A stretch of DNA of 64,000 nt, from contig NZ_CP014518.1 in NCBI RefSeq assembly GCF_001577305.1, positions 2,542,001 to 2,606,000 of the forward strand. The letters are read 5' to 3'. The stretch is from Sinomonas atrocyanea (GTDB lineage: Bacteria > Actinomycetota > Actinomycetes > Actinomycetales > Micrococcaceae). This document shows positions 50,182 to 59,195 of the stretch, one piece after another; the first letter of the stretch is position 1, and every line of letters begins with the position of its first letter. Position numbers and translations under genes: made by a program. Below the pieces are notes generated by a model. The model was not told the origin of the DNA. It made no database searches and saw only the letters and a program-made list of their open reading frames with translations.

Positions 50182-51456
50182 ATGCCCCGCACTTCCCCGC
50201 GGACGCCGGTGCCCCGCGACGTCTGGGTCCTCGTCGCCGCCGCGTTCGTCATCGCCGTCGGCTTCGGGCTGGTGGCCCCCGTCCTGCCGCAGCTGGCCAC
50301 GAGCTTCGGCGTCGGGGCGACGGCGGCCTCCGTGATCGTGAGCGCCTTCGCGCTCGCGCGGCTCGTCCTCGCGCCCACCGCGGGCGCCCTCGTCGACAGG
50401 CTCGGCGAGCGGCCCGTCTACGTCACGGGCCTGCTCCTCGTCGCGGCCTCGAGCGCGGCGTGCGCGTTCGCCCCCGACTACTGGACCCTGCTGGCCGTGC
50501 GCGGGCTGGGCGGCATCGGCTCGACGATGTTCACGATCTCCGCCTCGGGGCTGATCGTGCGCCTCGCGCCGCCCGACGCCCGGGGCAGGGTCTCGGGCCT
50601 GTACGCGGCGTCCTTCCTCCTGGGCAACATCGCCGGACCGGTGATTGGCGGACTCCTGGCGTCCTTCGGGCTGCGCGTGCCGTTCCTCGTCTACGCGGGG
50701 GCCCTCGTGGTTGCGGCGGCCGTGGTGCACTCGTTCCTCGGGCGCCGCTCTGCCGCGCCCGCGCACACGGGGGCGGCAGCCCGGCCGCAGCTCCTGCTGG
50801 CCGACGCGCTCGCGCATGCGCCCTACCGGGCGGCCGTGGGCTCGAACTTCGCCAACGGGTGGGCTGCCCTCGGGATCAGGATGGCCCTCGTGCCCCTCTT
50901 CGCCACGGCAGCCCTCGGCGCGGGCCCCCAGGCGGCCGGGCTCGCGCTGGCCCTCTACGCCGGTGGCACCGCGGCGGCGCTCACCTTCTCGGGGCGCCTC
51001 GTGGACCGGTGGGGCCGACGTCCCGTGGCCGTGGTCGGACTCGTGGGCACAGCGCTGCCGACGGCGTTCCTCGGCATGAGCGGTTCAGAGCCGGTGTTCC
51101 TCGCGCTCTCTGTCGCCGCCGGCTTCGGCGCGGGGTTCCTGGGCCCGTCGCTGCAGGCAACGGTGGCGGACACCATCGGCTCAGGCCGCAGCGGCGGACG
51201 CCCGCTGGCCGTGTTCCAGATGGCCTCCGATGTGGGCAGCATCCTCGGCCCGCTGGCCGCCGGCGCGCTGGCGGACGGCATCGGGTACGGGTGGGCGTTC
51301 GCCGTCTCGGGTGCGTGCCTGCTCGCCGCGGTGCCGCTGTGGGCCACGCGCACGCCGGCCAGCGCCCCTGCGGCCGGGCCAGTGGAGGGCGGCGTGGAAT
51401 GTGGTGTGGAAGGCGGCTCCGAGGACGTGGCGGCGGAGCGTCCCGAAGCCCCCTGA
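50182..51456 (+). CDS. MFS transporter (DHA1-type, drug/metabolite exporter)
   Basis: 424 residues, twelve predicted membrane segments. The loop 2-3 motif is GALVDRLGERPVYVTG (about residues 64-79), with a related GRLVDRWGRRPVAVVG in the second half (about 273-288), as in 12-TM proton antiporters. Substrate unknown. The Gly/Glu/Val-rich C-terminal ~35 residues are a soluble tail. Divergent from amtB copy 2 and possibly under the same nitrogen-responsive sites, which would hint at a nitrogen compound (weak inference). Confidence 0.85.
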   Translation: MPRTSPRTPVPRDVWVLVAAAFVIAVGFGLVAPVLPQLATSFGVGATAASVIVSAFALARLVLAPTAGALVDRLGERPVYVTGLLLVAASSAACAFAPDYWTLLAVRGLGGIGSTMFTISASGLIVRLAPPDARGRVSGLYAASFLLGNIAGPVIGGLLASFGLRVPFLVYAGALVVAAAVVHSFLGRRSAAPAHTGAAARPQLLLADALAHAPYRAAVGSNFANGWAALGIRMALVPLFATAALGAGPQAAGLALALYAGGTAAALTFSGRLVDRWGRRPVAVVGLVGTALPTAFLGMSGSEPVFLALSVAAGFGAGFLGPSLQATVADTIGSGRSGGRPLAVFQMASDVGSILGPLAAGALADGIGYGWAFAVSGACLLAAVPLWATRTPASAPAAGPVEGGVECGVEGGSEDVAAERPEAP

Positions 51457-51473
51457 TGGTGCCCCGGACGCGA

Positions 51474-51505
51474 GGCGCCCGCCCCCCGGAGAGGAGGCGG
51501 GCGCC
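51474..51505 (+). terminator. Terminator hairpin after the MFS gene
   Basis: GGCGCCCGCC (51474-51483) pairs with GGCGGGCGCC (51496-51505); 12-base loop. Confidence 0.65.
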
Positions 51506-51519
51506 GTCGTGCCCTGGTG

Positions 51520-51595
51520 TACCCGGAACGGGAGAAACGCGACGAGATGAGTACCCGGAACGGGAAATACGCGACGAGATGAGTACCCGAAACCG
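51520..51595. repeat. 32-bp tandem repeat, 2.4 copies
   Basis: Unit TACCCGGAACGGG + AGAAACGCGACGAGATGAG (51520-51551), a second copy with two changes (51552-51583) and a partial third (51584-51595). Each unit opens with the small inverted repeat CCCG-GAA-CGGG. Between the MFS terminator and the ftsY stop. Confidence 0.88.
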
Positions 51596-51612
51596 AGGGG
51601 GGGGTGGGGCTG

Positions 51613-52833
51613 TCAGGCGAGGATGGCGTCCACGAAGCCCTCGGCGTCGAACGGCGCGAGGTCGTCCGGGCCCTCGCCGAGGCCCACGAGCTTGACCGGC
51701 ACGCCGAGCTGCTTCTGGATCGCGACGACGATGCCGCCCTTCGCGGTGCCGTCGAGCTTGGTCAGCACGATGCCCGTGATGTCGACGACCTCGCCGAAGA
51801 CCTTGGCCTGGTTCAGCCCGTTCTGCCCCGTGGTCGCATCGAGCACGAGGAGGACCTCGTCAACCTCGGCCTGCTTCTCGATGACGCGCTTGACCTTGCC
51901 GAGCTCGTCCATGAGCCCGACCTTGTTCTGCAGGCGCCCGGCGGTGTCGACCATCACGACGTCGACCTCCTGCTCGATGCCGGCCTTGACCGCTTCGAAG
52001 GCCACCGAGGCAGGGTCGGCGCCGTCGACGTCCGACTTGACGGTCGGCACGCCCACGCGGGCGCCCCACGTGGCCAGCTGTTGGGCCGCGGCGGCGCGGA
52101 AGGTGTCCGCGGCGCCGAGCAGGACGTCCTTGTCCTCGGCCACGAGGACGCGGGCGAGCTTGCCCACCGTGGTGGTCTTGCCCACCCCGTTGACGCCGAC
52201 CACGAGCACCACAGCGGGCTTGCCGTCGGCCCGGGAGACCTTGAGCGAGCGGTCCATGGAGGGATCGACGAGCTTGACGAGCTCCTCCCGGAGCATGGCC
52301 TTGACGTCGTCTGGGCTGCGGGTGCCCATGACCTTCACGCGGTCGCGGAGCGTGTCGACGAGTTCGAGGCTGGGCTCCGTGCCGATGTCCGCGAGCAGGA
52401 GGGTCTCCTCGACCTCGTCCCACACGTTCTCGTCGATGCTGTCGCTCGAGAGCAGGGCCAGCAGCCCCTTGCCGAAGAGGCTGTTGCTCTTGACGAGCCG
52501 CTCGCGCAGGCGCTGGAGCCGGCCCGCGACCGGAGCGGGCGTCTCGGTCGGGACGCGCTCGATGACGGCCTCGTCGAGGACGTCCTCGGTGGGCGCCTCG
52601 CCCTCGGGTTCGGCCGGTGGCGGCAGCGTGCCGGTGCCTCCCGGCGGGGCTTCCTCGGTCGTGGAGGCGCCGGGCCGGGTCGGGGCGATGACCTGATCGT
52701 TGGCGTCTCGCGGACCGGTGTAGGTGATCTTCTTCCGGCGGCCGCTCACGAGGCCGATGACGACCCCGGCGACGACGAGGATCACGATCGCGACGATGAT
52801 GATGACGGGCAGCAGGGCGGAAAGGTCTGTCAC
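51613..52833 (-). CDS. ftsY: SRP receptor GTPase FtsY
   Basis: 406 residues. An N-terminal membrane helix (about 6-29) and a Pro/Glu-rich acidic A-domain (~30-90) lead to the NG GTPase: VVGVNGVGKTTTVGKLA, DTFRAAAAQQL, VDTAGRLQNK and TKLDGTAKGG. Binds Ffh and docks ribosomes to the translocon. GTG start with AGGA just upstream. Downstream of smc by 74 bases, same strand. Confidence 0.97.
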   Translation of the reverse strand: MTDLSALLPVIIIVAIVILVVAGVVIGLVSGRRKKITYTGPRDANDQVIAPTRPGASTTEEAPPGGTGTLPPPAEPEGEAPTEDVLDEAVIERVPTETPAPVAGRLQRLRERLVKSNSLFGKGLLALLSSDSIDENVWDEVEETLLLADIGTEPSLELVDTLRDRVKVMGTRSPDDVKAMLREELVKLVDPSMDRSLKVSRADGKPAVVLVVGVNGVGKTTTVGKLARVLVAEDKDVLLGAADTFRAAAAQQLATWGARVGVPTVKSDVDGADPASVAFEAVKAGIEQEVDVVMVDTAGRLQNKVGLMDELGKVKRVIEKQAEVDEVLLVLDATTGQNGLNQAKVFGEVVDITGIVLTKLDGTAKGGIVVAIQKQLGVPVKLVGLGEGPDDLAPFDAEGFVDAILA

Positions 52834-52907
52834 GGTTCCTAGCTTCTCACAGGGCGGCCGTCCCACCGGGGCGGCCGCCGCACCGCCGCTCCCTGGGCCC
52901 CGCGGCC

Positions 52908-55900
52908 CTAGGCCTGGACGCGGTCGAGCTTCTGGCTGATCACGGTCGAGACGCCGTCGCCGCGCATCGAGACGCCATACAGGGCGTCGGCGACCTCCAT
53001 GGTGCGCTTCTGGTGCGTGATGACGATGAGCTGGCTCGACTCGCGCAGCTCCTCGAAGATCGTGATGAGGCGGCCGAGGTTCGTGTCGTCGAGCGCGGCC
53101 TCGACCTCGTCCATGACGTAGAACGGCGAGGGCCGCGCCTTGAAGATCGCCACGAGGAGGGCCACGGCCGTGAGCGAGCGCTCCCCGCCGGAGAGGAGCG
53201 AGAGCCGCTTGATCTTCTTGCCCGCGGGACGTGCCTCGACCTCGATCCCGGTGGTGAGGAGGTCCTCGGGGTCGGTCAGGACCAGCCGGCCCTCACCGCC
53301 GGGGAAGAGCCGGCCGAAGACCCGCTCGAACTGGACCGCGGTGTCGGAGAAGGCCTCGGCGAAGACCCGCTGCACGCGCTCGTCCACCTCCGCGATGATC
53401 TGCAGGAGGTCCTTGCGGCTCTTCTGCAGGTCATCGAGCTGAGCCGCGAGGAAGCGGTGGCGCTCCTCGAGGGCCGCGAACTCCTCGAGGGCCAGCGGGT
53501 TGACCTTGCCGAGGGCGGCGAGGTCCCGCTCGGCCTTCTTCAGCCGCTTCTCCTGCTCGGCCCGGACGAACGGGACGCCGTCCTGGACCGCGTTGCCCTC
53601 GTCGTCCACCTCGATGCGGAGCGCGGCCCACTTGTCCCCGCCCTCGTCGCGCGGCACGGGGACGGGGCGGTGCGGGCCGAAGTCGCGCACGAGCTCCTCG
53701 GCGGCCATGCCCAGCTCGTCCACGACGCGCTCCTCGAGCGCCTCGAGCCGGAGGCGCTGCTCGGCGCGCGCGAGCTCGTCGCGGTGCGCGGCGTCGTTGA
53801 GGTCGGCGAGCTCGCGGGCGAGCTCGTCGTTGCGGCGACGCAGGGCACCGAGGCGCTCGTCCAGCTCAGCGCGGTGCGCCTCGGCCGCGTCACGCTCGGC
53901 CGCGGCCGCCTCGACCGCGCGGTCCAGCCGGGACAGGCCCTCCCGTGCGGCGGCGGCGACTGCGCCGGCACGGGCGGCCTCGCGGGCGCGGCGCTCGGCC
54001 CGGCGGCGTGCCTCCTCGGCGGCCCGCCGCTCCGACTCCGCGGCGCGCTCGAGCGACTGGGCGCGGGCTTCGAGGGTGCGGTGCTGCTCCTCCGCGGCGC
54101 GCAGCGCGAGCCTGGCCTCGAGCTCGCGGGCCCGGGCGGCGGCGGCCTCGGCCTGGAGCCGGTCCCGGTCGGAGGAGTCCGGCTCCTCGGCGTCCGGCGC
54201 CTCCTCCGCGAGCTCGAGCCGTTCGGCGGCCGCCTCGAGCGCGACCTGCTCGGACTCGAGCTGGGTGAGCGCGGTCCCGAGGGCGGTGCGCTGGCGCTGT
54301 TCCTCGGCCTCTGCGCCGCGCAGCTGGGTCCCCAGGGCGGCGAGCTTCTCGGCCACCGCCGCGAAGCGGGCGTCCGAGTCGTGCAGCGCCGCGAGGGCGG
54401 CCTCCGCCTGCTCACGGGCCGCGCGCTCGCGCTCCTGCGCTCCGGCCAGGGCGAAGCCGCACCGCTCGTGCTCCGCCTGGGCGGCAGCGAGACGGTCCCG
54501 GGCGGCGTCGAGGAGCCCCTGCAGCTCGATGGTCGAGGGCGCCCCGGCTGAACCGCCGAGCAGGCCCGCGGCGGTGACCAGGTCGCCGTCGTGCGTCGCG
54601 GCGGCGAGCCCCGGGTGGTCGGCGATGAGCGCGACCGCGGCCTCGAGGGTCGGGACGGCTGCGGCGTCCCGCAGCAGGCTGGACACCGCGGCGGCCACGG
54701 CAGGCTCGGGGTCGACGACGTCCTCCAGCCAGCGGGCACCCGCCGGCAGCGCCGGTGTGCCCCCGGCCGCCTCCCCGGCCGCCCCGACCGCCCCGGGCGA
54801 GCCGGCCGCCCCGGGCGAGCCGACCAGCAGGGCCGCCTGCCCGGCGTCGTCCGCCTTGAGCCCTGCCAGGGCCTCGGCTGCCTCAGGGGCGCCCGCCATC
54901 GCCAGGCCCTCGGCGAAGGGCCCGAGTACTGCCGCGACGGCGGCCTCGAACCCCGGCTCGACGCGGACCAGGTCTGCGACCCGTCCGAGCACCCCGGCCG
55001 CGGACGCGGCGACGGAGGCCGTGGCGTCCCGGTCCTTGAACGCCGTCAGGAGTGCCTCGATGCGGGCCTCCTGCGCCTGCCGGTCCGAGGCGGCGCGCCT
55101 GCGGCGCTCGAGGAGGGACTCGCGCTCCGCCTCGGCCGCCTCGAGCTCGGCGGCGGCCTCCTCGTAGGCCGTGTCGAGGTCCTCCTCGCCGGCCTCGACC
55201 CCGGCAATCTGCGACTCGAGGGCCGTGTACTCGGCCGCGGCGGCGCGCTGCCGCTCGGCGGCGCCGGCCAGGGTCTCGCGGAGCCGCCCGACCTCGCCCT
55301 CAGCCGACTCGACGCGGCTGCGGGCTGCCGCCACTTGGCCCGCGAGGCGGGCGAGGCCCTCGCGCCGATCGGCCTGGGCGCGCAGGAGGGCGGTGTGGCG
55401 GCGGTCCTCGGCAGAGGCCGCCTCCTCGGCCGACGCCCGCGCGTCCTCGGCCTCGGCAAGGCCCTCCACCCGGACCTCGACGACGTCCGTCACGGCCTCG
55501 AGCTCGGCGCGCAGCTGGCGCGCCTGACGTTCGAGCGCCTCCGGGTCGCGGCCGCGCGCCGGAGGCTCCGAGGATCCGAGCAGGCGCCGGCGCTCGTCGG
55601 CGAGCGAGGCAAGGGCCCTGAGCCTCTCCCGGCTCTGCGAGAGCCGGTACCACGCGTCGCGGGCGGCATTGACGCGCGGGGCCGCCGCGGCCGCGGACCG
55701 CTCGACCTCCCCCTGGGTGCGGCGGCCGGCGTCGAGCCCGCTCTCCACGGCGGCCCGGCGGGCATCGAGCGCTCCCTGGTCCGCCTCCTCCTGCTCCATG
55801 GCCGCGCGCAGGGTGGCGATGTCGTCCGCGAGGAGCCGGGCGCGGGCGTCCCGGACATCGGCCTGGATGGTCTGCGCGCGGCGCGCGACCTGCGCCTGCC

Positions 55901-56519
55901 GGCCCAGCGGCCCGAGCTGCCGGCGCAGCTCCGCGGTGAGGTCGCCGAGCCGGGAGAGGTTCGCCTGCATCGCCTCGAGCTTGCGGACGGTGCGCTCCTT
56001 GCGCCGGCGGTGCTTGAGGATGCCGGCGGCCTCCTCGATGAATCCGCGCCGGTCCTCGGGGGTCGCGTGCAGGACGCGGTCGAGCTGGCCCTGCCCGACG
56101 ATCACGTGCATCTCGCGCCCGAGCCCCGAGTCGGAGAGGAGCTCCTGGATGTCGAGCAGCCGGCACTGGCTGCCGTTGATCGCGTACTCGGACCCGCCCG
56201 AGCGGAAGAGCGTCCGCGAGATCGTGACCTCGGCGTACTCGATGGGGAGCGCGCCGTCGGCGTTGTCGATCGTGAGCGAGACGTGGGCGCGGCCGAGGGG
56301 CGGCCGCCCGGCCGTGCCGGCGAAGATGACGTCCTCCATCTTGCCGCCGCGCAGGGTCTTGGCGCCCTGCTCCCCCATGACCCACGCGAGGGCGTCGACG
56401 ACGTTCGACTTGCCCGAGCCGTTGGGCCCGACCACCGCCGTCACGCCGGGCTCGAACTCGAAGGTCGTGGCCGAGGCGAACGACTTGAAGCCTCGGATCG
56501 TCAGGGTCTTGAGGTGCAA
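52908..56519 (-). CDS. smc: Chromosome segregation protein SMC
   Basis: 1203 residues. N-terminal ATPase half with Walker A GPNGSGKSN (about 32-40), two long Ala/Glu/Arg-rich coiled coils (about 170-500 and 670-1020), a hinge between, and the C-terminal half with signature LLSGGERSLTA and Walker B FYVMDEVEAALDD. Loads with ScpAB to condense chromosomes. The hinge contains a low-complexity Gly/Ala/Pro insert near residues 565-585. TTG start (MHLKTLTIRGFKSF) matches relatives. Confidence 0.97.
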   Translation of the reverse strand: MHLKTLTIRGFKSFASATTFEFEPGVTAVVGPNGSGKSNVVDALAWVMGEQGAKTLRGGKMEDVIFAGTAGRPPLGRAHVSLTIDNADGALPIEYAEVTISRTLFRSGGSEYAINGSQCRLLDIQELLSDSGLGREMHVIVGQGQLDRVLHATPEDRRGFIEEAAGILKHRRRKERTVRKLEAMQANLSRLGDLTAELRRQLGPLGRQAQVARRAQTIQADVRDARARLLADDIATLRAAMEQEEADQGALDARRAAVESGLDAGRRTQGEVERSAAAAAPRVNAARDAWYRLSQSRERLRALASLADERRRLLGSSEPPARGRDPEALERQARQLRAELEAVTDVVEVRVEGLAEAEDARASAEEAASAEDRRHTALLRAQADRREGLARLAGQVAAARSRVESAEGEVGRLRETLAGAAERQRAAAAEYTALESQIAGVEAGEEDLDTAYEEAAAELEAAEAERESLLERRRRAASDRQAQEARIEALLTAFKDRDATASVAASAAGVLGRVADLVRVEPGFEAAVAAVLGPFAEGLAMAGAPEAAEALAGLKADDAGQAALLVGSPGAAGSPGAVGAAGEAAGGTPALPAGARWLEDVVDPEPAVAAAVSSLLRDAAAVPTLEAAVALIADHPGLAAATHDGDLVTAAGLLGGSAGAPSTIELQGLLDAARDRLAAAQAEHERCGFALAGAQERERAAREQAEAALAALHDSDARFAAVAEKLAALGTQLRGAEAEEQRQRTALGTALTQLESEQVALEAAAERLELAEEAPDAEEPDSSDRDRLQAEAAAARARELEARLALRAAEEQHRTLEARAQSLERAAESERRAAEEARRRAERRAREAARAGAVAAAAREGLSRLDRAVEAAAAERDAAEAHRAELDERLGALRRRNDELARELADLNDAAHRDELARAEQRLRLEALEERVVDELGMAAEELVRDFGPHRPVPVPRDEGGDKWAALRIEVDDEGNAVQDGVPFVRAEQEKRLKKAERDLAALGKVNPLALEEFAALEERHRFLAAQLDDLQKSRKDLLQIIAEVDERVQRVFAEAFSDTAVQFERVFGRLFPGGEGRLVLTDPEDLLTTGIEVEARPAGKKIKRLSLLSGGERSLTAVALLVAIFKARPSPFYVMDEVEAALDDTNLGRLITIFEELRESSQLIVITHQKRTMEVADALYGVSMRGDGVSTVISQKLDRVQA

Positions 56520-56602
56520 GGGACTGCGGGTCTCCTCTGGGCTGGCCGGGGCGGAAGGGGCGGTTGTCCGTCATTGTGCCACCGGACACCGACGGAACCG
56601 GC

Positions 56603-57541
56603 CTACCAGCGGGCGTTGCGCGGAACCGGCTGGCAGCGGGTGCAGCGGTAGGAGGAGCGGTTCATGAACGGCTCCCGGACGATCATGCTGGCCTCGCCCG
56701 CCGCCGCGCACCGCCGGCACGCCCGCCCGGCGCGGCCGTAGGCGTCCAGGGAGCGGGAGAAGTACCCGGACGCGCCGTTGACGTTGACGTAGAGCGAGTC
56801 GAAGCTCGTGCCGCCGGCCACGAGGGCCCGGCCCATGACGTCCCGCACGGCATGCACGAGCCGGTCCGTCTCGGGGCGGCGGAGCGTGTCGGTCGGCCTC
56901 GCGTAGTGCAGGCGCGCGCCCCAGAGCGCCTCGTCGGCGTAGATGTTCCCGATCCCGGACACGAGGCGCTGGTCCAGGAGGGCGCGCTTGATGCCCGTGC
57001 GCCGCGCCCGCAGGCGACGGTGGAACGCCTCCGGGTCGAAGAGCGGATCGAGCGGGTCGCGCCCGATGTGGGCCGCCTCCCCCGGGATGAGCGCGAGGGC
57101 GGAGTCGCCGCGGCCGCCGGGGCCGCCGTCGTCCGTGGGGACCAGCGGCACGACGGCGAGGCCGCCGAAGATGCGCTGGTCCACGAAGCGCAGCTCGCGG
57201 GGCATGCCGGGGGCGTCGCTGAGGGTCAGCCGGACCTTGAGGTGCTTCTCGTCGGGCGCCTCGGGCTCTTCGACGAGGAGCTGGCCGCTCATGCCCAGGT
57301 GCGCGAGGAGCGCCGTGTGCGGGCTGGCCCCGGGGTCTGACAGCGGCAGCCAGAGGTACTTGCCGCGGCGCACGGCGTCGAGCACGCGGGCGCCCTTGAG
57401 CTGGCCGCGGAAGTCCTCGGGCCCGAGGGTGTGGCGCCGCACGGAGCGGGCGTCCACCACGTCCACCGCCTCGACGGTCCGCCCCGCGACCCAGGAGGCG
57501 AGGCCGCGGCGGACCACCTCGACTTCGGGCAGTTCCGGCAT
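56603..57541 (-). CDS. mutM: Formamidopyrimidine-DNA glycosylase
   Basis: 312 residues; removes 8-oxoguanine and formamidopyrimidines with beta/delta lyase activity. Catalytic Pro2 and Glu3 in MPELPEVE, Lys in GKYLWLPL, helix-two-turn-helix GIGNIYADEALW, and a C-terminal zinc finger CRRC ... CTRCQ. Six-base gap after rnc; 83 bases before smc. Confidence 0.96.
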   Translation of the reverse strand: MPELPEVEVVRRGLASWVAGRTVEAVDVVDARSVRRHTLGPEDFRGQLKGARVLDAVRRGKYLWLPLSDPGASPHTALLAHLGMSGQLLVEEPEAPDEKHLKVRLTLSDAPGMPRELRFVDQRIFGGLAVVPLVPTDDGGPGGRGDSALALIPGEAAHIGRDPLDPLFDPEAFHRRLRARRTGIKRALLDQRLVSGIGNIYADEALWGARLHYARPTDTLRRPETDRLVHAVRDVMGRALVAGGTSFDSLYVNVNGASGYFSRSLDAYGRAGRACRRCAAAGEASMIVREPFMNRSSYRCTRCQPVPRNARW

Positions 57542-57547
57542 CGCCGC

Positions 57548-58249
57548 TCAGGCCTGCGCGGAAGCGGCGCTGTCGGTCCCGAGGACCTTCCAGGCGTTGG
57601 CGGCCGACTGCTGCTCGGCTTCCTTCTTGGAGTTCCCGGTGCCGGTCCCGTACTCGGTGCCGCCGATGAGGAGGGTGGCCGTGTACGTGCGCGCATGGTC
57701 CGGGCCGTCCCCGATCACCGCGTAGTGGATCGGGCCGAGCTGCCGGCTCGCGGCGAGCTCCTGGATGTGCGTCTTCCAGTCCGTGCCCGCCCCGAGCACC
57801 GCGGCGTCCGCGAGGAGGGGCTCGATGAGGCCGACGACGAACTGGCGCGCCGGCTCGAGCCCGTTGGAGATGTAGGTCGCCCCGATGAGCGCCTCCATCG
57901 TGTCCGCGAGGATCGAGGACTTGTTCTTCCCGCCAGTGACCTTCTCGCCCTGGCCGAGGTAGATGAACTCGCCCACGCCGAGGCGCCGGGCAATCGAGGC
58001 GAGGGCGCGGGTGCTCACGACGGCGGCACGCCGCTTCGCGAGGTCGCCCTCGCTCAGATCGGGGTACTCCCGGTACAGGTGCTCCGTGACGGAGAAGCCG
58101 AGGACCGAGTCGCCGAGGAACTCTAGGCGCTCGTTCGTCGGAATGCCGCCGTTCTCGTAGGCGAAGGAACGGTGGGTGAGGGCAAGACGAAGCGTCTCGG
58201 CGTCGATGTCGACGCCGAGACGCTTCAAAAGCTCGTCATGAGGGCTCAT
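57548..58249 (-). CDS. rnc: Ribonuclease III
   Basis: 233 residues; cuts double-stranded RNA, including rRNA precursors. Signature ERLEFLGDSVLG (about 41-52), second acidic site ADTMEALIGA, and a C-terminal dsRNA-binding domain with TGTGNSKKEAEQQSAANAW in part. ATG 58249. In the conserved order DUF177-rpmF-rnc-mutM-smc-ftsY. Confidence 0.97.
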   Translation of the reverse strand: MSPHDELLKRLGVDIDAETLRLALTHRSFAYENGGIPTNERLEFLGDSVLGFSVTEHLYREYPDLSEGDLAKRRAAVVSTRALASIARRLGVGEFIYLGQGEKVTGGKNKSSILADTMEALIGATYISNGLEPARQFVVGLIEPLLADAAVLGAGTDWKTHIQELAASRQLGPIHYAVIGDGPDHARTYTATLLIGGTEYGTGTGNSKKEAEQQSAANAWKVLGTDSAASAQA

Positions 58250-58267
58250 GCGCGAGATTCCGCCGGA

Positions 58268-58471
58268 TCAGACGTCGGCGACCTTGCGGCCCTTGTACTC
58301 GAGGAACAGCTCGGTCCCGGCCGAGTCGGTGACCACCTTGGCCTGGTGGGGAAGGCTGTACGTCACGCGGCCGTTCTCAACGGTCTTGACCAGCGTGGGA
58401 ACGGAGGCCTTCCACTGCGAGCGGCGGGCGCGGGTATTCGAGCGAGACATCTTCCGCTTGGGAACAGCCAC
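58268..58471 (-). CDS. rpmF: 50S ribosomal protein L32, cysteine-free form
   Basis: 67 residues, MAVPKRKMSRSNTRARRSQW. The usual CxxC zinc pair is absent, so this is the zinc-independent (C-minus) type. GTG start. Follows DUF177, with which it is paired in nearly all bacteria. Confidence 0.96.
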   Translation of the reverse strand: MAVPKRKMSRSNTRARRSQWKASVPTLVKTVENGRVTYSLPHQAKVVTDSAGTELFLEYKGRKVADV

Positions 58472-58502
58472 GGCTAACTCATTTCTCTCTTAGTGCCAAC
58501 AC

Positions 58503-59057
58503 TTACTCATCGTCGTGCCGGTCTGGCTTCGCCAGATCTGCCAAGGCAGCCCACCGGGGGTCGACGACCTCATGGTGGTGCCCCGGCTCGTCCGCAAGAC
58601 GCACTCCGCATTCGGAGCACAGGCCCTCGCAGTCTTCCCGGCACACCGGCTGGAACGGCAGCAGCGGTACCACTGCGTCCCGCAACACCGGCTCAAGATC
58701 GATGGAATCGTGCTCGACTCGACGTTGCTCTTCATCGTCTTCTCCGTCCGAGAGCCCCGGGCCCTCGAAGAAGAAAAGCTCTTGCACCTCGGCGTCGAGT
58801 CCGTACTCGATGGGATCCAGGCAGCGGCCGCACTCGCCCGTTACCGTGACGTGCGCAGTCCCCGAGACCAAGATCCCCTCGTGCACTGACTCGAAGGTCA
58901 AGTCCAGGTCCACGGGGGACCCTTCCTTGACGCCGATGAGCGCCACGCCGAGTTCACCCGGCGCGGGTACATGCTCCTCAAGGGTCCGCATACTCCCCGG
59001 GCTGCGCCCGAGGTCCTTGACGTCGAACATCAAAGGCGAACGTGCTTCGCGCTTAAT
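58503..59057 (-). CDS. DUF177/YceD family protein, probable ATT start
   Basis: 184 residues from the ATT at 59057. Relatives open with a conserved RSPLVFDxxELGRRPGSM-like segment; here IKREARSPLMFDVKDLGRSP begins exactly at that ATT, whereas the first ATG (59030) would remove half of it. AGGAG (59067-59063) is five bases upstream, and a promoter TTGGGC-N17-TAGGAT fits just before. Four cysteines (CGRC, CREDC..CSEC) may bind metal. Acts in ribosome or 23S rRNA biogenesis in relatives. Confidence 0.85.
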   Translation of the reverse strand: MKREARSPLMFDVKDLGRSPGSMRTLEEHVPAPGELGVALIGVKEGSPVDLDLTFESVHEGILVSGTAHVTVTGECGRCLDPIEYGLDAEVQELFFFEGPGLSDGEDDEEQRRVEHDSIDLEPVLRDAVVPLLPFQPVCREDCEGLCSECGVRLADEPGHHHEVVDPRWAALADLAKPDRHDDE

Positions 59058-59089
59058 GAGAACTCCTGTAGAACATAGACCGACACACT

Positions 59090-59095
59090 ATCCTA
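59090..59095 (-). promoter_or_regulatory. -10 box TAGGAT of DUF177-rpmF-rnc
   Basis: TAGGAT, 17 bases downstream of TTGGGC (59118-59113). Gives a ~25-base leader ending AGGAG-TTCTC-ATT. Confidence 0.5.
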
Positions 59096-59195
59096 GCCGC
59101 TGCGGCATCGAGGCCCAAAACGAGCAGTGCCGCGGCGCACCGGGACCGTGTCCAGCGTGCGGTGCCCATTCATTCTAGCGGCTCCGGCGGCGTCC

